From Lewinella sp. IMCC34191 (GTDB lineage Bacteria; Bacteroidota; Bacteroidia; Chitinophagales; Saprospiraceae), in contig NZ_QNQZ01000008.1 in NCBI RefSeq assembly GCF_003390935.1, positions 62,001-126,000 of the forward strand: 64,000 nucleotides of DNA. The letters run 5' to 3'. A model generated the notes under the pieces. The model searched no databases. It was not told the DNA's origin and worked only from the letters and a program-made list of their open reading frames with translations. This document shows positions 8,967-17,741 of this stretch, piece after piece. A program made the position numbers and the translations under genes. Positions within the stretch are counted from its first letter, which is position 1. Each line of letters begins with the position of its first letter.

Positions 8967-10346
8967 ATGTACTTCCGCACCATGCTTTTCGTCTACCTCG
9001 CTTCCTTCCGGCTGTGCGGGCAGGTGGGAACGAATGACTACTACCCCCCAACGCCGGTTCCTGATCGCATCATGCTCAACCTGACGGACACCCCTTCGAC
9101 CAGTACCGCCGTGAACTGGCGGACGTCGCTTCCGGTCGCGAAGAGCTACGTACAAATCACCGAGGCCGATCCCGGTCCCGACCTGGAAGGCTCCGCCCGG
9201 GTGATCGCCGGCACCAGCGAAAGCTTCATGACGGATCTGAACGGGGCCCGCTTCCATTCGGCTACCCTGGATGACCTGCGCCCCGGGACGCAGTACGCCT
9301 ACCGCGTCGGCGACAGCCTGCACTGGAGCGAATGGAATCACTTTACGACCGCTGAGGCGGGGGAAGCGCCGCTGTCTTTCCTCTACTTCGGTGATGCGCA
9401 GAACGACATTAAGAGCCTGTGGTCACGGGCCATCCGCGGTGCCTACGCCAAAATGCCCGAAGCGGACTTCATGCTTCACGCCGGAGATTTGATCAATCGC
9501 TCCGACCGCGACCACGAGTGGGGGGAGTGGTTCTACGCCGGCGGCTGGATCTACGGCATGATGCCGAGCATCGCCACCCCCGGCAACCACGAATACGGCC
9601 GCACGATCCTGGGCGATCGGGAACTGTCTCCCCACTGGCGACCGACCTTCCACCTGCCGGAGAACGGTCCGGCCGATTATCCCGAAACGGTCTACTACGT
9701 CGACTACCAGGGCACCCGGGTCATCTCCCTCGATTCGCCGGCCTTTCTACGGGACTCCAGCGAGGCGAACGTGCAGATGGATTGGTTGCGGGGCCTACTG
9801 GCCGATAACCCGAATACGTGGACGATCGTGACGATGCACCATCCGGTGTACTCCAGCCGGCTGGGTCGCGACAATCTCGAACTGCGGGAAGGGCTGCAAC
9901 CCATTTTCGAGGAATTCGGGGTCGACCTGGTCCTGCAGGGCCACGATCACACCTATGGTCGCGGTACCAACCTGCCCATCGGCTCCGGCAAGCAACCGAC
10001 CATCGACGGACCGATCTACGTGGTGAGCGTCAGCGGCCCGAAGATGTACGATCTCAGCCTGGAGCCCTGGATGCAACGCGGCGCATCCAATACCCAACTC
10101 TACCAGTTGATCGAGATCGACGGCGACGTCCTGCACTTCACCGCTTACACCGTCACCGGCCAGAAATACGATGCCTTCGAGCTCCGCAAGCAGGGGGCCG
10201 GCCAGCCCAACGTCTTCATCGATCAGGCCCCGGCGGATGTTCCCGAGCGACTGGCCCTGCCCCCTCGCTTCGAGCGCGAATACACCGACGAGGAGCGCGC
10301 CGTATACCGCAACCGCTTCGAGGAGTACGAGGCCCGGAAAAATTGA
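8967..10346 (+). CDS. Purple-acid-phosphatase-like metallophosphoesterase, secreted
   Basis: 459 residues. A short signal peptide is followed by a fibronectin-like N-terminal domain typical of purple acid phosphatases (about 30-125; AVNWRTSLPVAKSYVQI) and a calcineurin-like phosphoesterase domain. The dinuclear metal-site motifs appear in order: YFGDAQ, HAGDLI, GNHEYG, MHHPVY and QGHDHTYGR. It likely hydrolyses phosphomonoesters outside the cytoplasm, possibly to obtain phosphate. The gene stands alone and is followed by a stable hairpin at 10364-10383. The exact substrate is unknown. Confidence 0.9.
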   Translation: MYFRTMLFVYLASFRLCGQVGTNDYYPPTPVPDRIMLNLTDTPSTSTAVNWRTSLPVAKSYVQITEADPGPDLEGSARVIAGTSESFMTDLNGARFHSATLDDLRPGTQYAYRVGDSLHWSEWNHFTTAEAGEAPLSFLYFGDAQNDIKSLWSRAIRGAYAKMPEADFMLHAGDLINRSDRDHEWGEWFYAGGWIYGMMPSIATPGNHEYGRTILGDRELSPHWRPTFHLPENGPADYPETVYYVDYQGTRVISLDSPAFLRDSSEANVQMDWLRGLLADNPNTWTIVTMHHPVYSSRLGRDNLELREGLQPIFEEFGVDLVLQGHDHTYGRGTNLPIGSGKQPTIDGPIYVVSVSGPKMYDLSLEPWMQRGASNTQLYQLIEIDGDVLHFTAYTVTGQKYDAFELRKQGAGQPNVFIDQAPADVPERLALPPRFEREYTDEERAVYRNRFEEYEARKN

Positions 10347-10363
10347 CCGGGATCATTCCGGGT

Positions 10364-10383
10364 CCCGGAGCTCCAGCTCCGGG
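10364..10383. terminator. Perfect 9-bp hairpin after the phosphatase gene
   Basis: CCCGGAGCT and AGCTCCGGG flank a CC loop 18 bases after the stop. There is no T-run, so this may be a stability hairpin or factor-assisted terminator rather than a classic intrinsic one. Confidence 0.45.
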
Positions 10384-10535
10384 GGACTGATCTGCCGGTT
10401 CGTTTAACCCGAGTTATAAATTTCCCCACCCGCTGTGACCGGACTACAGGTCGGGACCCGGGCCACGCCGACTCCCCAGGCATGCAGGAAAGGAAATAGC
10501 TATTTTCATCGTGCAGTAACCCGCAGCTAACCCTC

Positions 10536-11033
10536 ATGAAAACCGCAATCAGAGCTATGCAACCCGCTGACTGGCCGCAGGTGAAAGAAATTTACCTCCT
10601 AGGGATGGCGTCGGGCACGGTCACCTTCGAAACCGGGGTGCCGGAGTGGGAAGCGTGGAACGCCGACCATCATCCTTTTTGCCGGATCGTGGCCGTATGG
10701 GAGGGAAGGGTAGTCGGATGGTTGGCCCTGAAGCCGATCTCGAAGCGAGCCGCTTACCGGGGCGTAGCGGAGGGAAGCATTTACGTCCACCCCGATCACC
10801 GGCGCCGCGGGATTGCCGCGGAACTCATTCGGCGGGCCGTAGTGGAAGGAGAGGAAGCGGGAATCTATTCCGTACAGGCGTCCGTGTTCCCGGAGAACGC
10901 CGCCAGTATCGAGCTGCTAATGCACTTCGGTTTTCGACGGATTGGGGTCAGGAAGAAAGTGGCCCGACGCGATGGGGTATGGAAGGATAACGTACTGCTG
11001 GAGCGGCGAAGTGAACTGCCGGAGTACAACTGA
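10536..11033 (+). CDS. GNAT-family N-acetyltransferase (phosphinothricin-acetyltransferase-like)
   Basis: 165 residues, one GNAT domain. The acetyl-CoA-binding motif A is clear (SIYVHPDHRRRGIAAELI, residues about 88-105), with motif B near NAASIELLMHFGFRRIG. Overall it most resembles the phosphinothricin/methionine-sulfone acetyltransferase group, which acetylates amino groups of small amino-acid-like molecules; family assignment alone does not prove resistance. It is monocistronic, followed by a long inverted repeat at 11053-11097. Confidence 0.88.
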   Translation: MKTAIRAMQPADWPQVKEIYLLGMASGTVTFETGVPEWEAWNADHHPFCRIVAVWEGRVVGWLALKPISKRAAYRGVAEGSIYVHPDHRRRGIAAELIRRAVVEGEEAGIYSVQASVFPENAASIELLMHFGFRRIGVRKKVARRDGVWKDNVLLERRSELPEYN

Positions 11034-11052
11034 CTGGCCGGCCTGGATTGCT

Positions 11053-11097
11053 CTCTCGCTTCGTCCGCCGAGCGTAGCTCGTCTGCCGAAGCGAGAG
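11053..11097. terminator. Long inverted repeat after the acetyltransferase gene
   Basis: CTCTCGCTTCG (11053-11063) pairs perfectly with CGAAGCGAGAG (11087-11097). The loop holds a second small stem, GAGC/GCTC. There is no T-run. Its vocabulary resembles the repeats at 14448-14787. Confidence 0.45.
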
Positions 11098-11159
11098 GTC
11101 TGCCGAACAAAGTAGTGCCCTCTTCACTACAGAGGTAGCCCATCAATAACCACCCCAGT

Positions 11160-13346
11160 ATGCCCAACCCCCTCTACACCTGCCCCGAATTCACGCTGTA
11201 CCCGGATGGCGTAGAGCAGGGCAAGATGCGGGCCGAATGCCTTTCTTCTACCCGATTGCGCAGTAATTACGGAGACACCATCCACGACGACCGGGATCCC
11301 CGCACCGAATGGGAAATGGCCAGCGACATTCCCGAGGGGGCAAGCTATAGCTCCGATCAGCCGCTCGTCGATGCCTTGTTTAATCTGGCCAGGGAGGAAG
11401 CCCACCGTAACGTGGAAGCGGATGGTACCCTGCGCACCGGCGCCAAGTGGGCGGGGGTATGGACGCGGGATGTCAGCTATAGCGCCTTGCTGGCCTTTGC
11501 CATTCACAATCCAGAGGCGGTGAAGACCAGCCTGCGGGATAAAGTAAGGCGGGGGCGTATCGTACAGGACACCGGCTCGGGGGGCGCCTGGCCGGTTTCC
11601 TCCGACCGGACGACCTGGGTGCTGGCCGCCTGGGAAGTTTACCAGGTAACGGGCGAGCGGGAATGGCTGGAAGAGATCTTTCCCATCATCCAGGCTACTC
11701 TCGACGACGACCGGAAGACGCTGGCCGACCCCGAAACCGGGCTTTATCGCGGCGAATCTTCCTTTCTTGATTGGCGGGAACAGACCTACCCCCGTTGGAT
11801 GGACAACACCGATATTTACGAGTCACTTTGTCTCGGCACGAACGCCGTCCACTACCGGGCGCACTACCTCCTGGCGGAAATGGCCGATATCCTGAATAAA
11901 GATGCCGCTCCCTACCGCGAAACCGCCGAATCGCTCAAGCAGGCCATCAACGACCGGCTGTGGCTGCTCGATAAGGGGTACTACGGACAGTACCTCTACG
12001 GCCGCGACCATATGCTGGTCTCTCCCCGCTTCGAAGCGCTGGGGGAAGCACTGTGCATCCTTTTCGACGTAGCTGACGCCGAGCAGTCCGCCTCGATCGT
12101 CGAGCGATCGCCCCTGACTCCCTACGGGGTATCCTGTATCTACCCCCAGATACCGGATATGCCGCCGTACCACAACAATGGGGTGTGGCCGTTCGTGCAG
12201 GGCTTTTGGAACCTGGCGGCCGCCAAAGCCGGTAACGGGGCGGCACTGGAACACGGACTGGCGGCCATCTACCGCTCGGCCGGGCTGTACCTGAGCAACT
12301 ACGAGAATATGGTGGCCGAGAGCGGCGGCGTCATGGGTACGGAAATCAACTCCCACCGGATGCTCTGGAGCATCGCCGCCAATCTGGCCATGGTCTACCG
12401 GGTTTATATGGGCATGGAGTTCCGGGCCGACGGCCTCTATTTCGCTCCTTCCGTACCGAAAAGCTACACCGGCGCGCGTCGTCTGACCGGCTTCCGGTAC
12501 CGCGAGGCGACCTTGGACATTACCGTAAGTGGTTACGGACAACGCGTCAAGGCCGTACGGATCGATGACAGGCCGGCGGACGTAGCTTTCGTGGATGGGA
12601 AGTCGACGGGGCACCACACCGTGGAGATCGAGCTGGACGATAAGGAATTTACCTACGACGCGATAAACCGGGTCGACAATCAATCGTCCCTGCCCACGCT
12701 CTGGGCCGGAAGGGTAGGGGAGGTGCTGCAGTGGAGCCGGGTAGTTGGGGCCACGCACTACCTGGTCTACCGCAACGAGGAACTGTTCCACCAAACGTCC
12801 GACAATAAATGCCAGGTGGATCCCTACGCGTACGCCTCCTACCAGGTGGCCGGGATGGATGCCGAGGGGCAGGAGGCCTTCGCCAGCGAGCCGGTACTGG
12901 TGACGCCGGTCGTCCACGTGTTCCAGGCGGAAGGCTACGCCCCGGCGGCCAGGGTGGAGGAAAGTGTCGAACACTACACCGGAAAGGGTTTTGTGGAACT
13001 GACCCGGGAAGAGAACCGCGAGGTGAAATGGGAGATCGAGGTCGAAGAGGCGGGGACCTACCTGGTCGACTTCCGCTTCGCCAACGGCAGCGGGCCGGTG
13101 AACACAGATAACAAATGCGCCATCCGCAGCCTGACAATCAACGAGCAGTACGCTGGCGCCGTCGTCTTTCCCCAGCGGGGCGCGGACGACTGGTCGAAGT
13201 GGGGCCACAGCAATGCCCACCGGGTGTCGATGAAAACGGGTGCGAATACCATTCTACTTCACTTCGAGGAATGGAACCATAATATGGACGGGGAGGTGAA
13301 CCGGGCTTTCGTCGACTATATGCGACTGACGTTAGTGGAGGACTAG
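11160..13346 (+). CDS. Six-hairpin (alpha/alpha)6 glycosidase with C-terminal carbohydrate-binding module
   Basis: 728 residues. Residues about 60-440 are a six-hairpin glycosidase region (WTRDVSYSALLAFAIHN near 100, FLDWREQTYPRWMDN, NNGVWPFVQGFWNLAAAK). These acidic and aromatic motifs resemble the catalytic cleft of the GH78/GH63/GH125 clan, but I cannot assign one family. A beta-sandwich follows, and from about 585 comes a CBM6/35-like module (VFQAEGYAP, then VDYMRLTL at the end). No signal peptide or lipobox is visible at the chosen ATG, so it may act inside the cell or use an unrecognised export route. It is not linked to a SusCD pair here. Confidence 0.82.
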   Translation: MPNPLYTCPEFTLYPDGVEQGKMRAECLSSTRLRSNYGDTIHDDRDPRTEWEMASDIPEGASYSSDQPLVDALFNLAREEAHRNVEADGTLRTGAKWAGVWTRDVSYSALLAFAIHNPEAVKTSLRDKVRRGRIVQDTGSGGAWPVSSDRTTWVLAAWEVYQVTGEREWLEEIFPIIQATLDDDRKTLADPETGLYRGESSFLDWREQTYPRWMDNTDIYESLCLGTNAVHYRAHYLLAEMADILNKDAAPYRETAESLKQAINDRLWLLDKGYYGQYLYGRDHMLVSPRFEALGEALCILFDVADAEQSASIVERSPLTPYGVSCIYPQIPDMPPYHNNGVWPFVQGFWNLAAAKAGNGAALEHGLAAIYRSAGLYLSNYENMVAESGGVMGTEINSHRMLWSIAANLAMVYRVYMGMEFRADGLYFAPSVPKSYTGARRLTGFRYREATLDITVSGYGQRVKAVRIDDRPADVAFVDGKSTGHHTVEIELDDKEFTYDAINRVDNQSSLPTLWAGRVGEVLQWSRVVGATHYLVYRNEELFHQTSDNKCQVDPYAYASYQVAGMDAEGQEAFASEPVLVTPVVHVFQAEGYAPAARVEESVEHYTGKGFVELTREENREVKWEIEVEEAGTYLVDFRFANGSGPVNTDNKCAIRSLTINEQYAGAVVFPQRGADDWSKWGHSNAHRVSMKTGANTILLHFEEWNHNMDGEVNRAFVDYMRLTLVED

Positions 13347-13365
13347 CGGTTTCCGAATGGGTTTT

Positions 13366-13384
13366 TACCTGCGCTCCGCCGCAA
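13366..13384 (+). repeat. Dispersed 19-base motif, copy 2 (consensus)
   Basis: Reads TACCTGCGCTCCGCCGCAA preceded by five T. It begins 19 bases after the glycosidase stop. Confidence 0.75.
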
Positions 13385-13467
13385 ATAAGATTGGTCAGCC
13401 TTGCCGGTGGGCTTGTTTCGGTGGAAATTTTAAGGGTTGGCGATTTAATTACATAGATCTTTGACTC

Positions 13468-13905
13468 ATGTATAAATTATGTGTACTCATCGTCGTCCTG
13501 ATCACCCTGCTGGCCTGCGAGAATCCATCTGGGGAGAACAACCAGCCGGACACCATCCCAACCACTGACGAGACTGCCATCGACACCGTGGAAAACGAGA
13601 CCCTAAGCGGGACCACCGGCGATTTACAGGGGAAGTGGCGTAGCGCCGACGACTCCTTGCATACGCTGGTCTTCGAGGGTAACCTGATGACAATGAACTA
13701 CGCTGGAGAAGCAGCCGGCGAGGCGGAAAACTTCGTCATCGGTTCGACCTGTCCGGAAGCTCCCGCCACGGCCTCCACGAATGATGAGCGCCGCTACCTC
13801 AGCGTGCCCGACGACAACCGGTGCTACTACATCATCGAGCTGAACGATAGTAGCCTGCAGATGAGCTACCTCGGGCGAGGTAATACGCTGCGGTACACCC
13901 GCTAG
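13468..13905 (+). CDS. Small lipoprotein, tandem paralogue A
   Basis: 145 residues. The signal ends in TLLAC with the lipid cysteine at residue 17, followed by a Thr/Glu/Asp-rich linker and a compact domain from about 50 (DLQGKWRSADDSLHTLVFEGN ... ENFVIGSTCPEAP ... RYLSVPDDNRCYYIIELN). The two cysteines of the domain could form a disulfide. The next gene encodes a clear paralogue with the same motif order, so this is a recent tandem duplication. The layout recalls small lipocalin-like beta-barrel lipoproteins, but no family or function is recognised. Confidence 0.8.
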   Translation: MYKLCVLIVVLITLLACENPSGENNQPDTIPTTDETAIDTVENETLSGTTGDLQGKWRSADDSLHTLVFEGNLMTMNYAGEAAGEAENFVIGSTCPEAPATASTNDERRYLSVPDDNRCYYIIELNDSSLQMSYLGRGNTLRYTR

Positions 13906-13981
13906 CTTCGCCAGGCCTACCCAGCAAGCAATCTACTCCACAAACGGCCCGCTTTTCCGTTATGGCAGCAAAGCGATCAAC

Positions 13982-14392
13982 ATGTACAAAGTAATCCTGA
14001 CCGCCCTCACGCTAATCATGGCGGTGGCCTGCGGCGAGGTATCCGAATCCGTGCAGGAAGCGGGAGACAAAACGGTTTCCAAGACGAACACCGTCGGCGA
14101 ATTACAGGGAACCTGGAAGAATGAGGACAACGTGCTGCAAACCGTACGTTTCGAAGGAAACCTGATGATCACCAGCCAGCAGGGAAGCGTCGAATCAGAG
14201 GAGAACTTCGTCATCGGGCGTACCTGCCCCAACGTATCCGACGCCGTGGAACCCACCGGAGACGGCCGCTATCTCGCTATTCCGGACGACGGTCGCTGTT
14301 ACTTCATCGGCAAGCTGAATGCGGACCGGCTGGAGATGAGCCTGGTGGGGAAGGGGGATAAGCTTTGGCTGGTGCGGGCGGAAGACGGGTAG
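13982..14392 (+). CDS. Small lipoprotein, tandem paralogue B
   Basis: 136 residues, signal ending in AVAC with the lipid cysteine at residue 17. Its domain aligns with paralogue A: ELQGTWKNEDNVLQTVRFEGN, then ENFVIGRTCPNV, RYLAIPDDGRCYFIGKLN and LVGKGDKLWLVR. The two domain cysteines are kept, while the linker after the lipid cysteine is shorter and unrelated. The 76-base gap suggests co-transcription or separate weak promoters. Function unknown. About 1 kb of degenerate repeats follows. Confidence 0.8.
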   Translation: MYKVILTALTLIMAVACGEVSESVQEAGDKTVSKTNTVGELQGTWKNEDNVLQTVRFEGNLMITSQQGSVESEENFVIGRTCPNVSDAVEPTGDGRYLAIPDDGRCYFIGKLNADRLEMSLVGKGDKLWLVRAEDG

Positions 14393-14447
14393 AAGTACGA
14401 TTTTTGAAGTACGAATTACGATTTACGAAGGGGCTGCCGCGTTTGGT

Positions 14448-14787
14448 AGCTCGCCTGCGGCTCGTGGATCCTCCGGGTTGAGGACCTCAGGTCCGATCGG
14501 ACGTGGTACTTGGCGCGTAGCCTCGCTCGCCTTCGGCTCGGGATTTAGTTCAACACAGATTTCGCGGATCGCTTCGCTCGGGCACGGATGCCCGCGGATT
14601 ATGGAAGGCGCTGCGCGCTTTTCCCGCATGATGGAGCTCGCCTGCGGCTCGTGGATCCTCCGGGTTGAGGACCTCAGGTCCGATCGGGCATGGTACTTGG
14701 CGCGTAGCCTCGCTCGCCTTCGGCTCGGGATTTAGTTCAACACAGATTTTACGGATCGCTGCGCTTGGGCACGGATGCCCGCGGATT
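14448..14787. repeat. Direct repeat, two copies of about 153 bp
   Basis: 14448-14600 and 14635-14787 are nearly identical with a constant offset of 187 bases. Differences include CGGACGTGG versus CGGGCATGG and TTTCGCGGATCGC versus TTTTACGGATCGC. Each copy contains smaller inverted units such as GAGGACCTC. Confidence 0.85.
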
Positions 14788-15074
14788 GGCTGCGCCGCTG
14801 CTTCGTGGTTGTCCTGCCGGACTTTAGATGTCGCGGATTATGGAAGGCGCTGCGCGCCTTCTTCTGTGTCTCTGTGTTTAAATTTTAGCCGTATTGCATG
14901 CCTGCTACCGGCGTAGCCCCCCGTTCGTTGTTTTTTAACCGCGGATTCAGGCAGACCGCTGCGCTAGTTCGCGGATTTGCACGGATTGGCTATGCCGCTG
15001 GTTCGTGGTTTTCCGCAGAGCTCCGGATTACGCGGATTATGGAATGCGCTGCGTGCCTTCTGCTCAATTTTTGG

Positions 15075-15258
15075 CCTCTCCCCCGGCCCCTCTCCGGAGG
15101 AGAGGGGTGACACAGCCTGGTTGAATGTCCTGCTATTTAGTTCTTCTTCGCTCTGGGAAGATCGCCGTGAATCTTCTCGGAACCGATAAGCACAGCATGC
15201 CTCCAGCGATCTGGCGGGTTGGTCACCCCTCTCCCTTGGAGAGGGGCCGGGGGAGAGG
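15075..15258. repeat. Inverted pair of REP-like 36-base units
   Basis: The left unit (15075-15110) begins CCTCTCCCCCGGCCCCTCTC. The right unit (15223-15258) is its reverse complement apart from three adjacent bases in the hairpin loop. Each unit also folds on itself (CCCCTCTCC with GGAGAGGGG). The 112-base spacer shows no gene. The arrangement resembles paired REP elements (BIMEs). No transposase is nearby. Confidence 0.8.
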
Positions 15259-15433
15259 GAGGTAGGATTCTCCCGGACTGCCAGACACCCCCTCTTAGCA
15301 CAGCGGCTCATGAAGCTTATGAGTTCAGGACCTCCGGTCCGATTTCGCTATTTCGGCGGTCACTTCTTCGGCCAGGCGGCAATCCAGAAGTCTGTATTAG
15401 GTTATATATGGACCGCAATTAATCCTACCATTC

Positions 15434-16294
15434 GTGAGCTACCCATCACTGAATAGACTACTTTACTTGTTGTTCCTGCCGCTGCTGGCGCTGGCTTGTG
15501 AAAAGGAAACGATACAACCCGCCCAGAATCTTCCCGGCCAATCGGAGCAGCGAGTATGCCGGATCACCGAAATACCCTACGGTAATTCCATCTATCTGCC
15601 GGATACGGTCCTGACGGAATACGACACGCTGCGGTTCGTGTACACGGACGACGGCAAACTACTTACCGCGGACCGCTACGAGGGGGGACAGGTGACCTTC
15701 TCCTACGAGGGCGATCGGGTAGCCGGGGCCGTTTATACCGTTCCCGAGTATGCCGTGGAATTTGTGGGCATCTATAGCTACGACGATGAGGGCCTGCTGC
15801 GGGAAGTGCGGTACCCGAACTGGTACACTTCACCACGGCGGGGGGAGTCTCGGCTCGAGGTGGACAGTTTCTTCTACGACGACACCGGGCGCAGAACAGG
15901 CATGTCGACCTGGGCGGAAGTGGATGATCACCTGTTTACCGGTTACGTTCCGGTCGTGGAGCGGAGCTATACCTACGATGCAAGCGGCAACATCCCCCAG
16001 GTAATCGAACTGGAATACTACAGCACCCAGTACGAGGGCCGGCAGGCGAACAGACGGGTGACCACCCGAACCGGGTTCACCGTGTACCGCAGCCTGCTGT
16101 TCGAGTCCCCCCTTCGTGACCACCATCTCTATGCCATCTCGCCGTACCTGCACGAACGCGAGGAGTTTATCGTGACCGATCCGCGCGGGAACCGAAAATC
16201 CTACGGTACGGCCGATTTCGTCTTTACTCCGGAGTACATCATTCCCGAGGGCTACTATACCTGGTCGCGCCCGTACACCTGTTTTGGCGAGTAG
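15434..16294 (+). CDS. Lipoprotein with YD/RHS-like beta-strand repeats
   Basis: 286 residues from a GTG start, chosen because it gives a proper signal ending in LALAC with the lipid cysteine near residue 22. The mature part has a run of YD-type strands: FVYTDDGKLLTADRYEGGQ, FSYEGDRVAG, YSYDDEGLLREVRYP, FFYDDTGRRTGM and YTYDASGNI. These resemble the extended RHS-like wrapping of Bacteroidota surface proteins but are too few for a toxin cage. The promoter and start lie directly against the repeat region. Function unknown; probably a cell-surface protein. Confidence 0.78.
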   Translation: MSYPSLNRLLYLLFLPLLALACEKETIQPAQNLPGQSEQRVCRITEIPYGNSIYLPDTVLTEYDTLRFVYTDDGKLLTADRYEGGQVTFSYEGDRVAGAVYTVPEYAVEFVGIYSYDDEGLLREVRYPNWYTSPRRGESRLEVDSFFYDDTGRRTGMSTWAEVDDHLFTGYVPVVERSYTYDASGNIPQVIELEYYSTQYEGRQANRRVTTRTGFTVYRSLLFESPLRDHHLYAISPYLHEREEFIVTDPRGNRKSYGTADFVFTPEYIIPEGYYTWSRPYTCFGE

Positions 16295-16302
16295 CCCCCT
16301 TC

Positions 16303-16320
16303 TACTGCGCTCCGCCGCAA
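16303..16320 (+). repeat. Dispersed 19-base motif, copy 3 (one base shorter)
   Basis: Reads TACTGCGCTCCGCCGCAA, lacking one C. It lies 9 bases after the lipoprotein stop and 33 before the photolyase start. Confidence 0.7.
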
Positions 16321-16352
16321 AAACCAACTTTCGAATCCGCCGTTAAGCCGGT

Positions 16353-17738
16353 ATGGAAGAGCTAAAAAACTTCAGCGTAGCCCCGGAGCGGCTCCAGCAA
16401 CTCAACGAAAAGGATCTGAAGGAAGACGGGAAGTACGTCGTCTACTGGATGCAGGAAAGCATGCGTGCGTACGAGAATCCCGCCCTGGAATACGCGATCC
16501 GGTGGGCGAATGACCTGGACAAGTATTGCGTGGTCGTATTCACGTTGATCGATGACTTTCCGGAGGCGAATCTGCGCCACTATAAATTTCTGATCGAGGG
16601 GCTGAAGGATGCCGCCGACCGCATCACCGAGCGGGGGATCAAGTTCATTCTGCTTCACGGCCCCCGGGCGGAGAAGATTGCTGGCTTCGTGGAACAAAAT
16701 GATGTTTGTGCCGTCGTCACCGACCGGGCCTATACCCGCCACGAGCGAAAATGGCGTTCCGATGCGGCCGAGAAGCTGGATATACCCCTGGTGCAGGTGG
16801 AAGGGAACGTGGTGGTACCCGTCGAAACCGCCAGTGATAAGCAGGAGTATGCCGCGCGCACGATTAGGAAGAAGATCATGGGGAAGGTCGAAAAGTTCAG
16901 CACCGAAACTACCGAGACGAAGCCAGACAATCCCAGCAAACGGGTTCATCTCAGCGGCGATATGGAATTGGATAGCGTGAGCGGAGTACTGAACCAACTG
17001 AAGGTTGACCGCGAGGTAAAGCCCGTTGACGAATTCATCGGCGGCACCACGGAGGCCCGTAAGCGGATCACCAGTTTCCTGCGCGCGGACCTGGAGGGAT
17101 ACGCCGACGGCCGGCTGGAGCCTTCGGAAGACGCTACCAGCCACATTAGCCCGTACCTGCACTTCGGACACATCAGCCCGTGTGAGTTGTACCGCAAGGT
17201 GAACGATTCCAGCGCCCCTAAATCCGACAAGGAAGGCTACATCGAGGAGTTCGTCGTGCGCCGCGAACTGGCCCACAATTTTGTCTGGTACGCGCCCGAC
17301 ACCTACGATAGCCTGGACGCCGTTCCTGATTGGGCCCAGGAAACCATGGAAAAGCACGAGAGCGACAAGCGCCCACACCATTACACCCGCGAAGAACTGG
17401 AAAATGGCGAAACCGACGACGATGCCTGGAACGCCGCCATGAAAGAAATGCGCGAGCGGGGATTCCTGCCTAACTACATGCGTATGTACTGGGGGAAGCA
17501 GATCATCACCTACACCAATACCTACCAGTACGCCTACGAAACCACGCTCTACCTCAACAATAAATACTTCATGGACGGACGCGACCCCAACAGCTACACC
17601 AACGTGCTGTGGCTCTTCGGCCTCCACGACCGCGGCTGGACCGAGCGGGACGTATTCGGCAAGCTACGCACCATGACCCGCGGCGGACTGGACCGCAAAT
17701 ACGACGTAGAAGGCTACATCGAACGCGTCAACGGGTAA
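16353..17738 (+). CDS. phr: Class II deoxyribodipyrimidine photolyase
   Basis: 461 residues, normal for class II CPD photolyases. The N-terminal antenna/Rossmann part (YVVYWMQESMRAYENPALEYA, then FLIEGLKDAADRI) and the C-terminal FAD-binding region (HISPYLHFGHISP, RRELAHNFVWYAP, NYMRMYWGKQII, NTYQYAYETTLYLNNKYFMDG, LFGLHDRGWTERDVFG) carry class II signatures. It repairs UV-induced cyclobutane pyrimidine dimers with light energy. The gene is monocistronic and ends before an array of three small hairpins and a strong terminator. The family is clear; exact CPD specificity is by class. Confidence 0.96.
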   Translation: MEELKNFSVAPERLQQLNEKDLKEDGKYVVYWMQESMRAYENPALEYAIRWANDLDKYCVVVFTLIDDFPEANLRHYKFLIEGLKDAADRITERGIKFILLHGPRAEKIAGFVEQNDVCAVVTDRAYTRHERKWRSDAAEKLDIPLVQVEGNVVVPVETASDKQEYAARTIRKKIMGKVEKFSTETTETKPDNPSKRVHLSGDMELDSVSGVLNQLKVDREVKPVDEFIGGTTEARKRITSFLRADLEGYADGRLEPSEDATSHISPYLHFGHISPCELYRKVNDSSAPKSDKEGYIEEFVVRRELAHNFVWYAPDTYDSLDAVPDWAQETMEKHESDKRPHHYTREELENGETDDDAWNAAMKEMRERGFLPNYMRMYWGKQIITYTNTYQYAYETTLYLNNKYFMDGRDPNSYTNVLWLFGLHDRGWTERDVFGKLRTMTRGGLDRKYDVEGYIERVNG

Positions 17739-17741
17739 AAC

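Larger units (their letters stand above)
14393..15433. repeat. Repeat-rich intergenic region without a credible gene
   Basis: About 1 kb made of short degenerate repeats such as CGCGGATTATGGAAGGCGC (14594, 14834 and, altered, 15035), CACGGATGCCCGCGGATT and AGGACCTCAGGTCCGATC (with a diverged third copy near 15328). Open frames here are repeats translated in several frames with no start signals or protein features. It contains the direct repeat at 14448-14787 and the inverted pair at 15075-15258, and looks like accumulated and decaying repeat units between two lipoprotein genes. Confidence 0.75.

Noticed and set aside
10536-11033. Antibiotic or herbicide resistance gene
   Set aside because: Phosphinothricin-acetyltransferase-like proteins are widespread housekeeping GNATs; similarity does not show resistance.
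11823-13220. 465-residue frame opposite the glycosidase
   Set aside because: Codon-position shadow; composition rich in Val/Gly/Arg without structure.
13437-13463. Promoter for lipoprotein A (TTG and GATCTTTG)
   Set aside because: The spacing is short, the -7 box lacks the initial T and transcription would start inside the gene.
14478-15189. Several 70-85 residue frames in the repeat field
   Set aside because: They are translations of repeated DNA in different frames.
14393-15433. Possible CRISPR array in the repeat region
   Set aside because: Repeats are unequal in length and spacing, spacers are not unique and no cas gene is present.
16362-17627. 421-residue frame opposite the photolyase
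   Set aside because: Photolyase motifs are unambiguous on the plus strand.
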